Source of the DNA: Gallionella sp.
GTDB lineage: Bacteria; Pseudomonadota; Gammaproteobacteria; Burkholderiales; Gallionellaceae
Direction: 5' to 3'
Length of the DNA stretch: 64,000 nucleotides
Assembly: GCA_028699065.1 (NCBI GenBank)
Contig: JAQVVH010000001.1
Span: forward strand, 124,001 to 188,000
The translations under genes were made by a program, and so were the position numbers. The notes under the pieces are model-generated. The model saw only the letters and a list, made by a program, of their open reading frames with translations, ran no database searches and was not told the DNA's origin. Below, piece by piece: positions 29,201 to 38,057 of this stretch (position 1 is its first letter; each line of letters starts with the position of its first letter).

Positions 29201-30080
29201 TGTGAGTCAGCTCTTCGCTGTAGGCATAGCCGCCATCCGCGCGCGGATAGAAACGCTGCACGCGTGCGCCCTCGATCACCGAAGAATTATCCGAATAGGC
29301 GATGACCGTTCCCTGCGGGCTGACTTTATGGGTGTTACGTATCATGCCAAACAGCGACAGCGACTGCGCTTCGCCATCGATGACCCAGTCGGCATTGAAA
29401 ATCTTGTGCCGGCAATGCTCGGAGTTGGCCTGCGCGAACATCATCAACTCGACGTCCGTCGGATTGCGCTTCAACTTTTTGAAATTCTCAACCAGATAGT
29501 CAATCTCGTCCGGCGACAGCGCCAGCCCCATCTCGCGATTGGCTTTTTCCAGCGCCTTCCTGCCCCCCTTGAGTACATCGACGGCTTCCAGCGGCTGCGG
29601 CTTGCCATGCTGGAAAATCCTCCTGGCCGCGACATCAATGTCACGCAGCACATTCTCGGTCATGCGGTCATGCAACAGCGGCAAAACCACAGCGATGTCG
29701 TCTTCCTTCAGCTTGCCCTTTTCAGGCGCGAGGTAATAGACAATGCCGCGTTCGATGCGTTGAATATTTTCCAGCCCACAGTGTTTGGCAATATCGGTGG
29801 CCTTGGTGGACCAGGGCGAAATCGTCCCGAGCCGGGGCACCACCACAACGCGCCGGCATTGGTCGGCATCCGCAGGTTCTCCCGCAGAATTATCCAGCCC
29901 GAGGACTTTATTCAGCTTGACGGCACTCTTTTTATCCGGCGCGCCCCCCGCCAGCTCGACAAAATAACAGTGGCGGGTCGCGACAATCGCGACTCCGGGC
30001 GCAAGATTCCGCGCGGCTATGCGCAGTTTTTCAAGGCGAAATTTGGAAAGGGCTGAGTTACCAACGGAAACATGCAACAT
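26202..30080 (-). CDS. purL: Phosphoribosylformylglycinamidine synthase, single-chain
   Basis: 1292 residues, the full length of the single-chain enzyme found in beta- and gammaproteobacteria. It performs the fourth step of purine synthesis, FGAR plus glutamine and ATP to FGAM. Visible parts are the N-terminal PurS-like region, the ATP-binding synthetase halves ([20 protein letters not shown] near residue 300 and [15 protein letters not shown]) and the C-terminal glutaminase ([20 protein letters not shown], catalytic cysteine in [11 protein letters not shown], and a terminal HPER). It is divergent from nnrD across 70 bp. Confidence 0.98.
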   Translation of the reverse strand: MLHVSVGNSALSKFRLEKLRIAARNLAPGVAIVATRHCYFVELAGGAPDKKSAVKLNKVLGLDNSAGEPADADQCRRVVVVPRLGTISPWSTKATDIAKHCGLENIQRIERGIVYYLAPEKGKLKEDDIAVVLPLLHDRMTENVLRDIDVAARRIFQHGKPQPLEAVDVLKGGRKALEKANREMGLALSPDEIDYLVENFKKLKRNPTDVELMMFAQANSEHCRHKIFNADWVIDGEAQSLSLFGMIRNTHKVSPQGTVIAYSDNSSVIEGARVQRFYPRADGGYAYSEELTHTLMKVETHNHPTAIAPFAGAATGSGGEIRDEGATGSGSKPKAGLTGFSVSNLNIPGFIQPWESDYGKPSRIVSALQIMLDGPIGAAAFNNEFGRPNLTGYFRTFEEEVSGEMRGYHKPIMLAGGVGNISAGHTEKHPLPTGALVIHLGGPGMLIGLGGGAASSMDTGANAENLDFDSVQRGNPEMQRRAQEVIDRCWQMGENNPILSIHDVGAGGMSNALPELVHGGGKGANFELRKIPLDETGMSPKQIWCNESQERYVLAIPADRLDEFRDLCERERCPFEVVGTAIDADQIVVHDAEFDNDPVNMPLSVLLGKPPKMTRQVKREIPRLSSCDTLNLDLGTSIERVLRLPSVANKMFLISIGDRTVGGMTARDQLVGPWQVPVADVAVTLMGYNTCRGEAFAIGERTPLALVNAPASGRMAVGEAITNIAAARIEKIGDIKLSANWMAAAGHHGEDAALFDTVRAVGMELCPQLGIGIPVGKDSMSMKTTWKEGRQNKAVTAPLSLIVTAFSPTPDARRTLTPQLAADLETTLLLIDLGQGRNRLAGSALAQVYKQVGDVAPDVDDAALLKAFFELIQRLSADGKLLAYHDRSDGGVLVTLCEMAFASHVGLDVRLDELHGDTLRALFNEELGAVVQVRNADLAHVLQFAKEAGLKNVHKIATINQTGMLEIVRVGETLYRENAAQLLRIWSETTWQMQMLRDNPDCAQQEFDRLLDVNDPGLQVKLTYDLNENLAPSFLRNRPKMAILREQGVNGHVEMAAAFDRAGFDTVDVHMSDIISGRMKLADFKGLVACGGFSYGDVLGAGEGWAKSILFNTRARDEFEAFFQRKDTFALGVCNGCQMMSNLHEIIPGAGHWAHFSRNQSEQFEARFVMVEVQKSSSILFDGMAGSRMPIVVAHGEGYADFGSAKNLKAAQDLVTLRYVDNYGKPTEIYPLNPNGSPQGVTGLTTPDGRFSIMMPHPERVFRAVQHSWYPNDWQENGAWLRMFQNARKWVG

Positions 30081-30150
30081 GGCTCGAAGTGTGAAAATTG
30101 GATCGGGGCGCGATTATACTATGCGCACTCTTGAACGCAGGTGAACGCAA

Positions 30151-31014
30151 ATGAATAAACCCGTACTGGCCCTGACCCGGAAACAGGCCGCGAAATTGTT
30201 ACCCAAACGTCCCCATGACAGCCACAAGGGCCAGTTCGGCACAGTGGTGATTATCGGCGGTGCAACCGGCACCGTTGGGGCCGCACTCATGGCCGGGCGG
30301 GCCGCGCTAAAACTCGGCGCGGGCAGCATCCATGTCGGCCTGCTGGCGGAAGGTGCGCCTGTCGTCGACCTGCACCAGCCCGAGCTGATGCTGCATCCGG
30401 CCACTGTCGCGCTGAATCTTCCCGGCACCACCGTAATAGCCATGGGCTGCGGTATGGGACGTGAACCCGTCGCGCAAAAAATGCTCTATGAAGTTTTGCA
30501 GCGCGACCTTCCGCTGGTGCTGGATGCCGATGCGTTGAACATCCTGGCCAAACGCCCCGATCTGCGGGGGCTGTTGCTCAGCCGAAAGGCCGCAACCGTG
30601 CTGACGCCACATCCGGGTGAGGCCGCCCGTCTGTTGGGATGTAGCGTCGAAGACATTCAGTCGGACCGAATATCTGCTGTTCGGTCATTGGCCGAAAAAT
30701 TCGCCAGCAGCATCGTCCTCAAGGGTGCGGAAAGTCTGTGTGTCACTCACGATGGCAAAATCTACCTTAACCAGACCGGCAACCCCGGCATGAGCAGCGC
30801 CGGCATGGGCGATGTGCTGACCGGCATGATTGCCGCGTTCATCGGTCAGGGCATGTCCGCCGATGAAGCGCTGCTGTTTGCGGTGCATTTGCACGGTGCA
30901 GCCGGCGATGCCATGTCCGAACAATCCGCCACCATCGGTATGAGCGCCAGCGAAGTCACGGACTGGGCGCGCTGGCTGCTGAATCAGTGGCTCAAATCCC
31001 CGCAGGGCGAATGA
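30151..31014 (+). CDS. nnrD: ADP-dependent NAD(P)H-hydrate dehydratase
   Basis: 287 residues, a ribokinase-like fold. It repairs the hydrated nicotinamide cofactors NADHX and NADPHX using ADP. Key segments are GTVVIIGGATGTVGAA near residue 30, KLGAGSIHVGL, VLDADALNIL, LTPHPGEAARLLG and the nucleotide loop GNPGMSSAGMGDVLTGM. The epimerase domain NnrE, often fused at the N-terminus, is absent, so it must be encoded elsewhere or not be used. The promoter region has TATACT at about 30116 and the start is preceded by CAGGTG. The stop overlaps the next start by 4 bp. Confidence 0.93.
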   Translation: MNKPVLALTRKQAAKLLPKRPHDSHKGQFGTVVIIGGATGTVGAALMAGRAALKLGAGSIHVGLLAEGAPVVDLHQPELMLHPATVALNLPGTTVIAMGCGMGREPVAQKMLYEVLQRDLPLVLDADALNILAKRPDLRGLLLSRKAATVLTPHPGEAARLLGCSVEDIQSDRISAVRSLAEKFASSIVLKGAESLCVTHDGKIYLNQTGNPGMSSAGMGDVLTGMIAAFIGQGMSADEALLFAVHLHGAAGDAMSEQSATIGMSASEVTDWARWLLNQWLKSPQGE

Positions 31015-31766
31015 CCTACCCTATCGACATTTCCGAAGAAGCCGGCGTGCGTTATCTGCATTTCGGCTCATCCTGGATTCAGGGCGCCATGCGTATCGCC
31101 CGCCCGTGGAATCTGGAACTGGAATACACCCGCGAGATGATGGCCAGTTTGCTGCTCCGCGATCCCAAACATTGGCCGCGCAGGGTGCTGCTCATCGGTT
31201 TGGGGGCGGCTTCGCTGACCAAGTTTATTTATCGCTATTTGCCGCTGGCGCATCTGACCATTGTGGAAATTGAGCCCGCTGTGGTTGCTGCTGCGCGGCA
31301 GTTCTTCAAGTTGCCGGAAGATCCGAAGCGCATCCATCTGATCATCGGCGACGGGGCCGAATATGTACTCGGCCACGACAAAAAATTCGACCTGATTCTG
31401 GTGGATGGTTTCAACGAGCATGCCCACCCCGGCGAACTGAACACGCTGCCTTTCTATCAGGCTTGCCGGAGTCGGCTAAGCGATCAGGGCATTCTGGCAA
31501 CCAACCTGATTGGTCTGAGTCGGGGCGTCCTCGGCGGATTCGCTTATATCCTGAATGCGTTCGATGATCGCGCATTGCTGTTTCCTTCGTGTGCCAGTGG
31601 CAACAAAATCGCGGTTGCCGCTGCCGGGGAACCCGTTGCGCTTTCGATGGAAGAACTCAAAGAAGCTGCGCTGCAATTGAAAGAAAACACCGGCCTGAAT
31701 CTGACGCCCACACTGACCCGGCTGATCCAGGCCAAAACCTGTCATAACGACATCCTCACCCTGTAG
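31011..31766 (+). CDS. Spermidine-synthase-like aminopropyltransferase/methyltransferase fold protein
   Basis: 251 residues from ATG 31011 (ATGA overlap with nnrD). The Rossmann core shows VLLIGLGAASLTKFIYRYLP, then LTIVEIEPAVVAAARQFF, RIHLIIGDGAEYVL and FDLILVDGFNEHAHPGEL, which is the spermidine-synthase arrangement (glycine loop, ExD-like acid, DxF/DGF). The protein is shorter than true SpeE (about 285) and lacks its N-terminal beta-barrel, so the activity may differ, for example an unassigned SAM or decarboxylated-SAM transferase. No polyamine genes are nearby. Confidence 0.8.
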   Translation: MTYPIDISEEAGVRYLHFGSSWIQGAMRIARPWNLELEYTREMMASLLLRDPKHWPRRVLLIGLGAASLTKFIYRYLPLAHLTIVEIEPAVVAAARQFFKLPEDPKRIHLIIGDGAEYVLGHDKKFDLILVDGFNEHAHPGELNTLPFYQACRSRLSDQGILATNLIGLSRGVLGGFAYILNAFDDRALLFPSCASGNKIAVAAAGEPVALSMEELKEAALQLKENTGLNLTPTLTRLIQAKTCHNDILTL

Positions 31767-31793
31767 ATTTTTAACCCTACGCAAGGAGTTACC

Positions 31794-32477
31794 ATGAGAC
31801 GCATTCTGCTGTGCCTGGCGCTACTGCTTACCCCGCTCGCCGCCCATGCCGGCGATGAGCCCTACAACCGGGTGGATTTTCAGGTGGAGGCAGGCCGCGA
31901 GATTGGTAATGACTTGCTCATCGCCCGGATGCAGATCGACATTCAGGACAAGCTGCCGGCGAATCTTTCACAACGCGTGAACGCAGCAATGAACGAGGCC
32001 CTGAAGCAGGCAAAGGCCTTTCCAACCGTCAAAGTAAGTAGCGGCAACCAGCAAAGCTTTCCCGTCCATGGCAAGCAAAACCAGATTGACGCCTGGCGAG
32101 GTCATGCCGAGATTCGCATCGAGAGCCGGGATTTCAAATCTGCCGGCATGCTGATTGCACAGCTGCAACCCGCCTTACAAATGGCAAATCTGGAATTTGC
32201 GGTTTCGCCCGAGGCCCGGCAGCGCACGGAAAACGAGCTGATCGGCGAAGCCATCAAGGCGTTCCGGCAGCGCGCCGAGATGATCCGCAATAGCATAGGC
32301 GCTCAAGGCTACAAACCCGTTGCGCTATCGATCAGCACAAGCGGCGGTCCACAGCCTCTGGTACGCGGCATGATGCGCGCCACAGCAATGGCTGATGCCG
32401 CAATGCCTCCGGCCGAGTTTGAAAGCGGTGATACCCGCTTGACGGTGCAAATCACCAGCACCATCGAGCTCAAGTAA
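31794..32477 (+). CDS. Periplasmic SIMPL-domain (DUF541) protein
   Basis: 227 residues. The signal peptide ends near residue 19 (AHA), and the start has AAGGAG placed 7 nt upstream. The mature part is a SIMPL domain with IDIQDKLPANLSQRVNAAMN, then GHAEIRIESRDF and the C-terminal RLTVQITSTIEL strand. SIMPL proteins are periplasmic or surface proteins linked to stress or to interaction with other proteins; their biochemical function is not settled. It lies 27 bp downstream of the spermidine-synthase-like gene and ends at a terminator hairpin at 32485-32502. Confidence 0.85.
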   Translation: MRRILLCLALLLTPLAAHAGDEPYNRVDFQVEAGREIGNDLLIARMQIDIQDKLPANLSQRVNAAMNEALKQAKAFPTVKVSSGNQQSFPVHGKQNQIDAWRGHAEIRIESRDFKSAGMLIAQLQPALQMANLEFAVSPEARQRTENELIGEAIKAFRQRAEMIRNSIGAQGYKPVALSISTSGGPQPLVRGMMRATAMADAAMPPAEFESGDTRLTVQITSTIELK

Positions 32478-32480
32478 AAA

Positions 32481-32502
32481 CAAAGGGGCGCCGCAGCGCC
32501 CC
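32481..32502. terminator. Terminator hairpin between convergent genes
   Basis: GGGGCGC (32485-32491) and GCGCCCC (32496-32502) form a perfect 7-bp stem with a CGCA loop. On the minus strand the stem is followed by TTTGTTTTT, so it terminates the cytochrome b561 transcript; on the plus strand only TT follows. It lies between genes ending at 32477 and 32526. Confidence 0.8.
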
Positions 32503-32525
32503 TTCAGCCTCAAAGTGTTGGCGGC

Positions 32526-33047
32526 TTACTTCTTGTCGCGCAGCGACATGCGATCCATGATGTTGTCCTTCATCACGAACTGATGCTTGAGTGCGCCCAG
32601 CACGTGTACCAGCACCAGCACGATCAGAACATTCACGAGCACCTCATGCACTTCGTGGGCCACCACGCCCTCGAACTTGGCAGGCAACAATGCGGCATCA
32701 CCCGCCATCAGTGCTGAACCCACATCGCTGGTCAGCACTTGCATGGTGCCGCTCACCGGCAGAAGGATGAGGACAAGATAAATCAGGTGCTGGATGCCCT
32801 TGGCCATTTTATCCATCGGGGTGTTGCCAAGCGGGGCCGGCACGCCATCCTTGCTGCGGAACATCAAGCGGGCAATCGTCAGCAACAGAACGGCTGCGCC
32901 GACTACCGAATGAATCAGGTAACCGCCAAGTGTCGCCCCCCCCTCATGGCGGGCATCATGCACGATGTCCCCGAGGAACCAGGCGACCACCAGAACAATC
33001 AGGGTCAGCCAGTGGATAAGAATCATACGATTGCTGTATTTGCTCAT
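32526..33047 (-). CDS. Cytochrome b561
   Basis: 173 residues from ATG 33047, with GGAGAG placed 7 nt upstream. Four membrane helices carry the heme-ligand histidines typical of cytochrome b561: one in IHWLTLIV (helix 1), one in YLIHSVVGA (helix 2) and two in VAHEVHEVLVNVL and LVHVLGALKHQF (helices 3-4). It is expected to pass electrons between quinol and periplasmic or membrane partners such as superoxide. The promoter at 33084-33122 includes a TATAAT and an inverted repeat. Confidence 0.9.
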   Translation of the reverse strand: MSKYSNRMILIHWLTLIVLVVAWFLGDIVHDARHEGGATLGGYLIHSVVGAAVLLLTIARLMFRSKDGVPAPLGNTPMDKMAKGIQHLIYLVLILLPVSGTMQVLTSDVGSALMAGDAALLPAKFEGVVAHEVHEVLVNVLIVLVLVHVLGALKHQFVMKDNIMDRMSLRDKK

Positions 33048-33083
33048 GTTCAAACTCTCCATTCGTTGAATATCAGGTAGGTT

Positions 33084-33122
33084 TTTCCCGGTCGCGGATT
33101 ATAGCGAAAGCACCCCGGGAAA
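33084..33122 (-). promoter_or_regulatory. cytochrome b561 promoter flanked by an 8-bp inverted repeat
   Basis: On the minus strand TATAAT (33103-33098) is a consensus -10, while the -35 is weak. It lies inside a perfect 8-bp inverted repeat, TTTCCCGG (33084-33091) and CCGGGAAA (33115-33122), with a 23-nt spacer. The right arm touches the uup stop codon. The symmetry around the -10 suggests repressor binding, but this is unproven. Confidence 0.45.
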
Positions 33123-35036
33123 TTATGACAATTGTTTTGCGCGTTGCTCCAAGGTTTCCCAACGCTCCAGCGCTTCCATGACTTCCACTTCGAGTGTTTC
33201 GCTGCGCGCCTGCAACAGGCGTGCGCGTTTCGGGTCCGTTCTAAAAATACTTCCGTCCGCGAAATGCGCTGCGATTTCGCTCTGCTCCTGCTCCAAGGCT
33301 ACGATTTGTTTCGGCAATGCTTCCAGTTCACGCGCTTCCTTGTAGCTCAACTTTCCGGCTTTGGGCTTGGGTGATGGTGCGGGCTCGCTTTTGACCGGGA
33401 CGGCAACAGGTTTTTCGGCTTCAGCCGAGGCATTAAACCGTTTGACCCGCAGCCAGTCCTCGTAACCGCCAACGTATTCCATCAGCTTTCCGTCACCCTC
33501 AAAGGCAATAACCTGGGTCACAACGTTATCCAGAAACGCGCGGTCGTGGCTGACCAGAAACAGCGTGCCTTCGTAATTCAGCAGCAACTCCTCAAGCAGC
33601 TCCAGCGTTTCAATATCAAGATCGTTGGTCGGCTCGTCGAGAATCAGCACATTGGCCGGCTGAGTAAAAAGCCGCGCCAGCAACAGCCGGTTACGCTCGC
33701 CACCCGAACAGCTCTTGACGGGCGACCGCGCACGCTCGGGCGCAAACAAAAAATCGCCGAGGTAACTGATGACATGCTTTTTGACGCCGCCGATTTCGAT
33801 GTAATCCGCGCCCTGGCTGATGGTGTCCGCCAGGGTCGCCTCCTCATCAAGCTGAGTCCGCAACTGGTCGAAATAGGCGACGCTGAGTTTGGTGCCCAGA
33901 CGAACGGTGCCGGAATCCGGCGCAAGGTCGCCCAGAATGATTTTGAGAAATGTGCTTTTGCCCGCGCCGTTGGGACCGAGCAAACCGATCTTGTCGCCGC
34001 GCTGAATCCGGCAGGAGAAATCATCGACAATTTTTTTGTCGCCAAAAGCTTTGCTGACGTTAATGAGCTCTGCCACCAGTTTTCCGGAGCGCTCGCCACT
34101 ATCCAGCGTCATCTCCACCTTGCCTTGAACATCCCGTCGCGCAGACCGTTCGCGCCGCAACTGCTGCAGTCGCAACACGCGCCCCTCATTGCGCGTGCGC
34201 CGGGCTTCGACGCCCTTGCGAATCCAGACTTCTTCCTGCGCCAGCACCTTGTCAAACTTGGCATTCACCACCGCCTCGTCCGCCAGCATGCGCGCCTTGA
34301 TGCGCTGATAGTTGGCGAAGTTTCCGATAAAACTGGTGAGATGGCCGCGATCCAGTTCGATGATGCGGGTTGAAACATTATCGAGAAAACGCCGGTCGTG
34401 GGTCACGAAAAGAACGGCGCCACGAAATTCGTTTAACAAACCCTCAAGCCATTCAATGGCGTCGAAATCCAGATGGTTGGTCGGCTCATCAAGGATCAGC
34501 ACGCCGGGCTGCGCCACCAGCGCCTGAGCCAGCGCGACCCGCTTGCGCTGCCCGCCGGAAAGCGCACCAATGCGCGCATCGGCATGCAGATCCAGCCGCG
34601 CGATAGCGGTTTCAATCCGCGACTGCACGGCCCAGCCATCCTGTGCTTCAAGTCTGGTTTGCAACTGTTGGAGCCGTTCCAGCTGTGCATCGATATCGCC
34701 CTCACCGGCCGCGATCTCGAGGGAAAGGTGATGGTAATCCTGCAGCAATTGCTGCAACTCGCCCAAGCCCTGTGCGACCGCATCATAAACACTGTCTTCG
34801 GGATTGAACGGCGGCTCCTGGCTGACATAACAAATCCGCACGCCGGGCTGACGCCAAACCATGCCGTCGTCGAGATTAGCCTGCCCCGCAAGCACCTGCA
34901 TCATGCTCGACTTGCCGCCACCATTGCGCCCGATCAGGCCGACGCGCTCGCCCTCATCCAGCTGAAAATCCGCATGATCCAGCAGAGCAACGTGCCCAAA
35001 GGCCAAACAGGCCTTGTCCAGCGTGATTAAAGGCAT
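33123..35036 (-). CDS. uup: ABC-F ATPase Uup
   Basis: 637 residues. The two ABC domains carry Walker A GRNGGGKSS (near residue 36) and GPNGAGKST (near 355), signature motifs LSGGQRKR and CSGGERNR, and Walker B LILDEPTNHLDF and LILDEPTNDLD. The long C-terminal helix region after residue 540 (KLSYKEARELEALPKQIVAL) is the Uup-type coiled-coil DNA-binding tail. ABC-F proteins act at the ribosome, and Uup also affects transposon excision and replication-linked events. Its start codon overlaps the stop of the next gene upstream (35036). Confidence 0.94.
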   Translation of the reverse strand: MPLITLDKACLAFGHVALLDHADFQLDEGERVGLIGRNGGGKSSMMQVLAGQANLDDGMVWRQPGVRICYVSQEPPFNPEDSVYDAVAQGLGELQQLLQDYHHLSLEIAAGEGDIDAQLERLQQLQTRLEAQDGWAVQSRIETAIARLDLHADARIGALSGGQRKRVALAQALVAQPGVLILDEPTNHLDFDAIEWLEGLLNEFRGAVLFVTHDRRFLDNVSTRIIELDRGHLTSFIGNFANYQRIKARMLADEAVVNAKFDKVLAQEEVWIRKGVEARRTRNEGRVLRLQQLRRERSARRDVQGKVEMTLDSGERSGKLVAELINVSKAFGDKKIVDDFSCRIQRGDKIGLLGPNGAGKSTFLKIILGDLAPDSGTVRLGTKLSVAYFDQLRTQLDEEATLADTISQGADYIEIGGVKKHVISYLGDFLFAPERARSPVKSCSGGERNRLLLARLFTQPANVLILDEPTNDLDIETLELLEELLLNYEGTLFLVSHDRAFLDNVVTQVIAFEGDGKLMEYVGGYEDWLRVKRFNASAEAEKPVAVPVKSEPAPSPKPKAGKLSYKEARELEALPKQIVALEQEQSEIAAHFADGSIFRTDPKRARLLQARSETLEVEVMEALERWETLEQRAKQLS

Positions 35037-35473
35037 CAGGATTTCTCGGTCAGACCCGACTGGTAAATCAGCGAGAAGCCGATTGCAAAGAGCCCCATCG
35101 CCAGATAACCAAACGCCGTGGTGAATTTATTCAGAATCAAGTGAGTGTTGTAACCTTCGATCCCGGTCGCGAAAAAATGGAATACAAACAGCAGTGCCGC
35201 CAGCACGTTGCCCAGTAACAGAATGCGATGCCCCATGCGGAAGCCATTGCCTTCAGGCTTGCCTTCCGGCGGCAAAGTGCCGCGAAAGTGCATCACCAGA
35301 TAGACCAGCAGAAGTAATAACAGCGCGCCCACAATACGGCCCGGGATATCCCCTTCAAAAGTAGCCACGCCCAGCGTTTCCAGTAACAGGCGGCCCGTTG
35401 CTGCGACCCACCCCATGGCCAGCGTCTGGAACATGAAAAACCAGGCAAAGAAGATGTTGAAACGTGCTGGCAT
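35036..35473 (-). CDS. Small integral membrane protein, unknown function
   Basis: 145 residues with four predicted membrane helices (about 6-24, 45-62, 82-104 and 116-137). It overlaps the uup start by 1 base and is probably co-transcribed with it. I do not recognise a family. No catalytic motif or cofactor-binding residues are apparent. Its start is preceded by GGAGACCGGCC on the minus strand, an acceptable ribosome-binding site. Confidence 0.75.
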   Translation of the reverse strand: MPARFNIFFAWFFMFQTLAMGWVAATGRLLLETLGVATFEGDIPGRIVGALLLLLLVYLVMHFRGTLPPEGKPEGNGFRMGHRILLLGNVLAALLFVFHFFATGIEGYNTHLILNKFTTAFGYLAMGLFAIGFSLIYQSGLTEKS

Positions 35474-35538
35474 GGCCGGTCTCCGTCAAGAGGTTATCGA
35501 AAGGGGCGCATGATACCAGCCAATTCATTCGTGATTGA

Positions 35539-35562
35539 GGCGCATTTCCGCTAAAATGCGCC
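35539..35562 (+). promoter_or_regulatory. tRNA-Arg promoter region with palindrome
   Basis: TAAAAT (35552-35557) is a good -10, followed by a GCGCCCC discriminator typical of stable-RNA promoters, 20 nt ahead of tRNA-Arg. The -35 is poor. GGCGCATTT (35539-35547) and AAATGCGCC (35554-35562) form a perfect 9-bp inverted repeat with a 6-nt spacer that overlaps the -10, so it may be an operator or only a symmetric promoter. Confidence 0.45.
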
Positions 35563-35577
35563 CCGCGAAATCGCGCT

Positions 35578-35652
35578 GTCCTCGTAGTTAAATGGATATA
35601 ACCGCCCCCTCCTAAGGGGCAATTACAGGTTCGATTCCTGTCGAGGACGCCA
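35578..35652 (+). tRNA. tRNA-Arg (anticodon CCT)
   Basis: 75 nt including an encoded CCA. The acceptor stem GTCCTCG pairs with CGAGGAC, the anticodon loop is CTCCTAA (anticodon CCT, reading AGG), and the T-arm is ACAGGTTCGATTCCTGT. The 3' two thirds of the gene is read antisense by the small ORF 35612-35782. Confidence 0.97.
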
Positions 35653-35782
35653 GTTTTCCGGTAGATATTTTCTCCGCGCGCCGTCGGGCTTTTTCCGATT
35701 TTCCGTGCGCGCCCGCCTTGCGAAATTTGACGGCCGGCACCAGCGGATTGCGCGGGGCACGCTGCTTTTTCGCACGCTTCAC
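35612..35782 (-). CDS. Small basic protein overlapping tRNA-Arg antisense
   Basis: 56 residues from GTG 35782. The start overlaps the aldolase stop as GTGA, a coupling arrangement. The protein is very basic ([20 protein letters not shown], then RKAGAHGKSEKARRRAEK) and resembles a family of small basic proteins of unknown function that I recall from other betaproteobacteria. Its last 14 codons are the complement of tRNA-Arg. If the tRNA end is discounted, the basic core is still about 40 residues. Function unknown. Confidence 0.5.
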   Translation of the reverse strand: MKRAKKQRAPRNPLVPAVKFRKAGAHGKSEKARRRAEKISTGKLASSTGIEPVIAP

Positions 35783-36426
35783 CGGCTTTGTTCCCCATAA
35801 CGCAGCGCCTCGAATTGCTGCTTCGCCGCCTCCAGTTCTTCCCGCGTCAGCAAAACCGGCTCGCCAATCTGCAAGGCTTGGAGATAAAGGGTAGCCAGCA
35901 TTTCAACCTCCCCGGCCAGACGCGCAGCCTCTTCCAGCGTTTTACCCGCCGCAATCACACCATGGTTGGCGAGCAAACACGCCTTGCGATCCTTGAGCGC
36001 CGCCACGGCCAAGTCAGACAGCGCTTGCGTGCCGAACGTGGCATACCCCGTGCAGGGGATATTGTCGCCCCCCGCCATCAGGATCATGTAATGAATAGCC
36101 GGAATATCCTTGCGCAGACAGGCCAGCGTGGTGGCCGCAACGGAATGGGTATGTACGATGGCGCTAAATTCAGGGTGCGCCGCCAGAATGTCGCGGTGGA
36201 AAAGCCATTCACTCGACGGAGAACGCGAGCCGTGCGACCGTCCGGCGGCATCAACGAATACGATATCTTCAGGCGTCAGTCCACCCACCCCAAGACCGGA
36301 AGGCGACACCAGCATCCCCTCGCCGGAACGCACACTGATATTCCCGGACGCGCCACGATTCAGGTGCATCGCCTCCATCTGCTTGCCGACGCGGATCAGT
36401 TCGGTACGTAGCGTCTGGTCGTTCAT
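35779..36426 (-). CDS. Class II (FucA-type) aldolase of methylthioadenosine recycling
   Basis: 215 residues. Zn-dependent class II aldolase with the substrate loop [10 protein letters not shown] near residue 24, the catalytic glutamate in [11 protein letters not shown], zinc histidines in [12 protein letters not shown] and LLANHGVIA, and the segment [18 protein letters not shown], which closely resembles L-fuculose-phosphate aldolase. It overlaps mtnA by 4 bp and ends the alr-mtnP-apt-mtnA operon. Because no mtnC or mtnD follows, I infer that it cleaves 5-methylthioribulose 1-phosphate to DHAP and methylthioacetaldehyde (Ald2-like) rather than dehydrating it (MtnB). Confidence 0.85.
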   Translation of the reverse strand: MNDQTLRTELIRVGKQMEAMHLNRGASGNISVRSGEGMLVSPSGLGVGGLTPEDIVFVDAAGRSHGSRSPSSEWLFHRDILAAHPEFSAIVHTHSVAATTLACLRKDIPAIHYMILMAGGDNIPCTGYATFGTQALSDLAVAALKDRKACLLANHGVIAAGKTLEEAARLAGEVEMLATLYLQALQIGEPVLLTREELEAAKQQFEALRYGEQSR

Positions 36427-37505
36427 GTCGCCCCCAAAACTTTCATCGCCGCCGCATTGGCTGCAACCACACCGCGTTCGGTAATCAATCCGCCCACCAA
36501 TCTCGCCGGTGTCACATCGAAACCGTAATTCGCCGCCGGGGTGCTGTCCGGGCAGATTTGCACTTGCCGCATCTGCCCGTCCCTATCGCGACCGCTGATA
36601 TGCGTCACCTCTTCAGCCGCCCGCTCCTCAATGGGAATCTCGCGAATCCCATCCTGCAAATACCAGTCGATCGTCGGCGTCGGCAATGCCACGTAGAACG
36701 GTACATTATTGTCGTGGGCCGCCAGCGCTTTCAGATAAGTCCCGATTTTGTTGCACACATCGCCGCGCGCCGTGACACGGTCACACCCCACAATCACCAG
36801 ATCAACTTGCCCGTGCTGCATGAGATGCCCACCCGCGTTATCGACGATCAGGGTATGCGGCACGCCATGCTGACCGAGCTCCCAAGCCGTCAGACTGGCG
36901 CCCTGATTGCGCGGCCGGGTTTCGTCCACCCAGACATGCAACGGCACTCCCGCATCGAAGGCGGCATACACCGGCGCGAGCGCCGTACCCCAGTCCACGG
37001 TGGCCAGCCAGCCCGCATTACAATGGGTGAGAATATTGACGGGTGCCTGCTTGTGCTGATGGATGTCGCGAATCAATTCAGCGCCATGGCGGCCGATTTC
37101 GGCATTGATTGCGACGTCCTCTTCGGCAATACGTGCGGCTTCCGCCCAAGCGGCATCAGCCCGCGCACCTTCCGGCAGTGGCGCAACAAATTCACGCATG
37201 CGCTCAATTCCCCAGCGCAGATTTACCGCCGTGGGCCGCGCTGCCAGCAAGACGCTGCAAGCGGCTTCAAGTGCCGCATCCGAGGTTGAATGACGCATGG
37301 CCAGCGCGACACCATACGCTGCCGTCACCCCGATCAGCGGCGCACCGCGCACCTGCATATCCCGGATGGCACGCTCGGCATCGATCAGGTTTTCCAGTCG
37401 CACGGTAACCCAGGTATGCGGCAGGCGGGTTTGGTCGATGATCTCCACAGCCCGGCCATCGGGCGCGGGCCAAATCGTGCGACAGGGCTGACCGTTAACC
37501 TTCAT
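36423..37505 (-). CDS. mtnA: S-methyl-5-thioribose-1-phosphate isomerase
   Basis: 360 residues, an eIF2B-like isomerase. It converts methylthioribose 1-phosphate to methylthioribulose 1-phosphate. Segments are [18 protein letters not shown], the catalytic cysteine in [14 protein letters not shown] and the catalytic aspartate in [14 protein letters not shown], with [20 protein letters not shown] following. The start has the typical [12 protein letters not shown] beginning. It lies 12 bp downstream of apt and overlaps the aldolase gene by 4 bp. Confidence 0.96.
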   Translation of the reverse strand: MKVNGQPCRTIWPAPDGRAVEIIDQTRLPHTWVTVRLENLIDAERAIRDMQVRGAPLIGVTAAYGVALAMRHSTSDAALEAACSVLLAARPTAVNLRWGIERMREFVAPLPEGARADAAWAEAARIAEEDVAINAEIGRHGAELIRDIHQHKQAPVNILTHCNAGWLATVDWGTALAPVYAAFDAGVPLHVWVDETRPRNQGASLTAWELGQHGVPHTLIVDNAGGHLMQHGQVDLVIVGCDRVTARGDVCNKIGTYLKALAAHDNNVPFYVALPTPTIDWYLQDGIREIPIEERAAEEVTHISGRDRDGQMRQVQICPDSTPAANYGFDVTPARLVGGLITERGVVAANAAAMKVLGAT

Positions 37506-37517
37506 TTTTCTGCCTGT

Positions 37518-38045
37518 TTATTCCCCGGAAAATTCGCACAGAGCGAAGACCTTTTGTCCGAGATTTTCAAGACGTGCCCGGCCGCCCACATCCGGCAGAT
37601 CCACCACGAAGCAGCATTCGACCACGATGCCACCCATCTCCTGAATCAGCCCGACCGCAGCCTCGGCCGTACCGCCCGTCGCAATCAGATCATCGACAAG
37701 CAGCACGCGCTCACCCGGCTGAATCGCATCGACATGAATCTCGATACGGTCACTGCCATACTCGAGATCGTAATCGCGACCGACCGTTTCAGAGGGTAGT
37801 TTGCCCGGCTTGCGGATAGGTACAAAACCCAAACCAAGCTCGTAAGCCACCGGCGTGCCGATGATAAAACCGCGCGATTCGATCCCGACCACCTTGTCGA
37901 TCTTCATTTCGCGATAGCGTTGGGCAATTTCCTGCACAGTGGCGCGCAGACCGACGGGATCCTTGAGCAGGGTCGTAATGTCGCGAAACATGATGCCCTG
38001 ATGCGGGTAATGGGGGATCGTGCGTATACGGGATTTAATGGGCAT
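37518..38045 (-). CDS. apt: Adenine phosphoribosyltransferase
   Basis: 175 residues, a type I phosphoribosyltransferase. It salvages adenine to AMP using PRPP. The PRPP-binding motif is VLLVDDLIATGGTA, and the N-terminal purine loop region FRDITTLLKDP and GIESRGFIIGTPVAYELG are standard Apt segments. In this operon adenine released by MtnP is recovered directly. The gap to mtnP is 12 bp. Confidence 0.96.
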   Translation of the reverse strand: MPIKSRIRTIPHYPHQGIMFRDITTLLKDPVGLRATVQEIAQRYREMKIDKVVGIESRGFIIGTPVAYELGLGFVPIRKPGKLPSETVGRDYDLEYGSDRIEIHVDAIQPGERVLLVDDLIATGGTAEAAVGLIQEMGGIVVECCFVVDLPDVGGRARLENLGQKVFALCEFSGE

Positions 38046-38057
38046 AACAACCTCTAT

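Noticed and set aside
35578..35652. tRNA-Arg as an integration site of a mobile element
   Set aside because: No integrase gene, direct repeats or atypical gene block flank the tRNA.
35355..35798. 147-codon open frame on the minus strand spanning tRNA-Arg
   Set aside because: It reads antisense through the whole tRNA-Arg and is out of frame with the membrane protein gene at 35036-35473; the GTG-started basic ORF in another frame fits coupling better.
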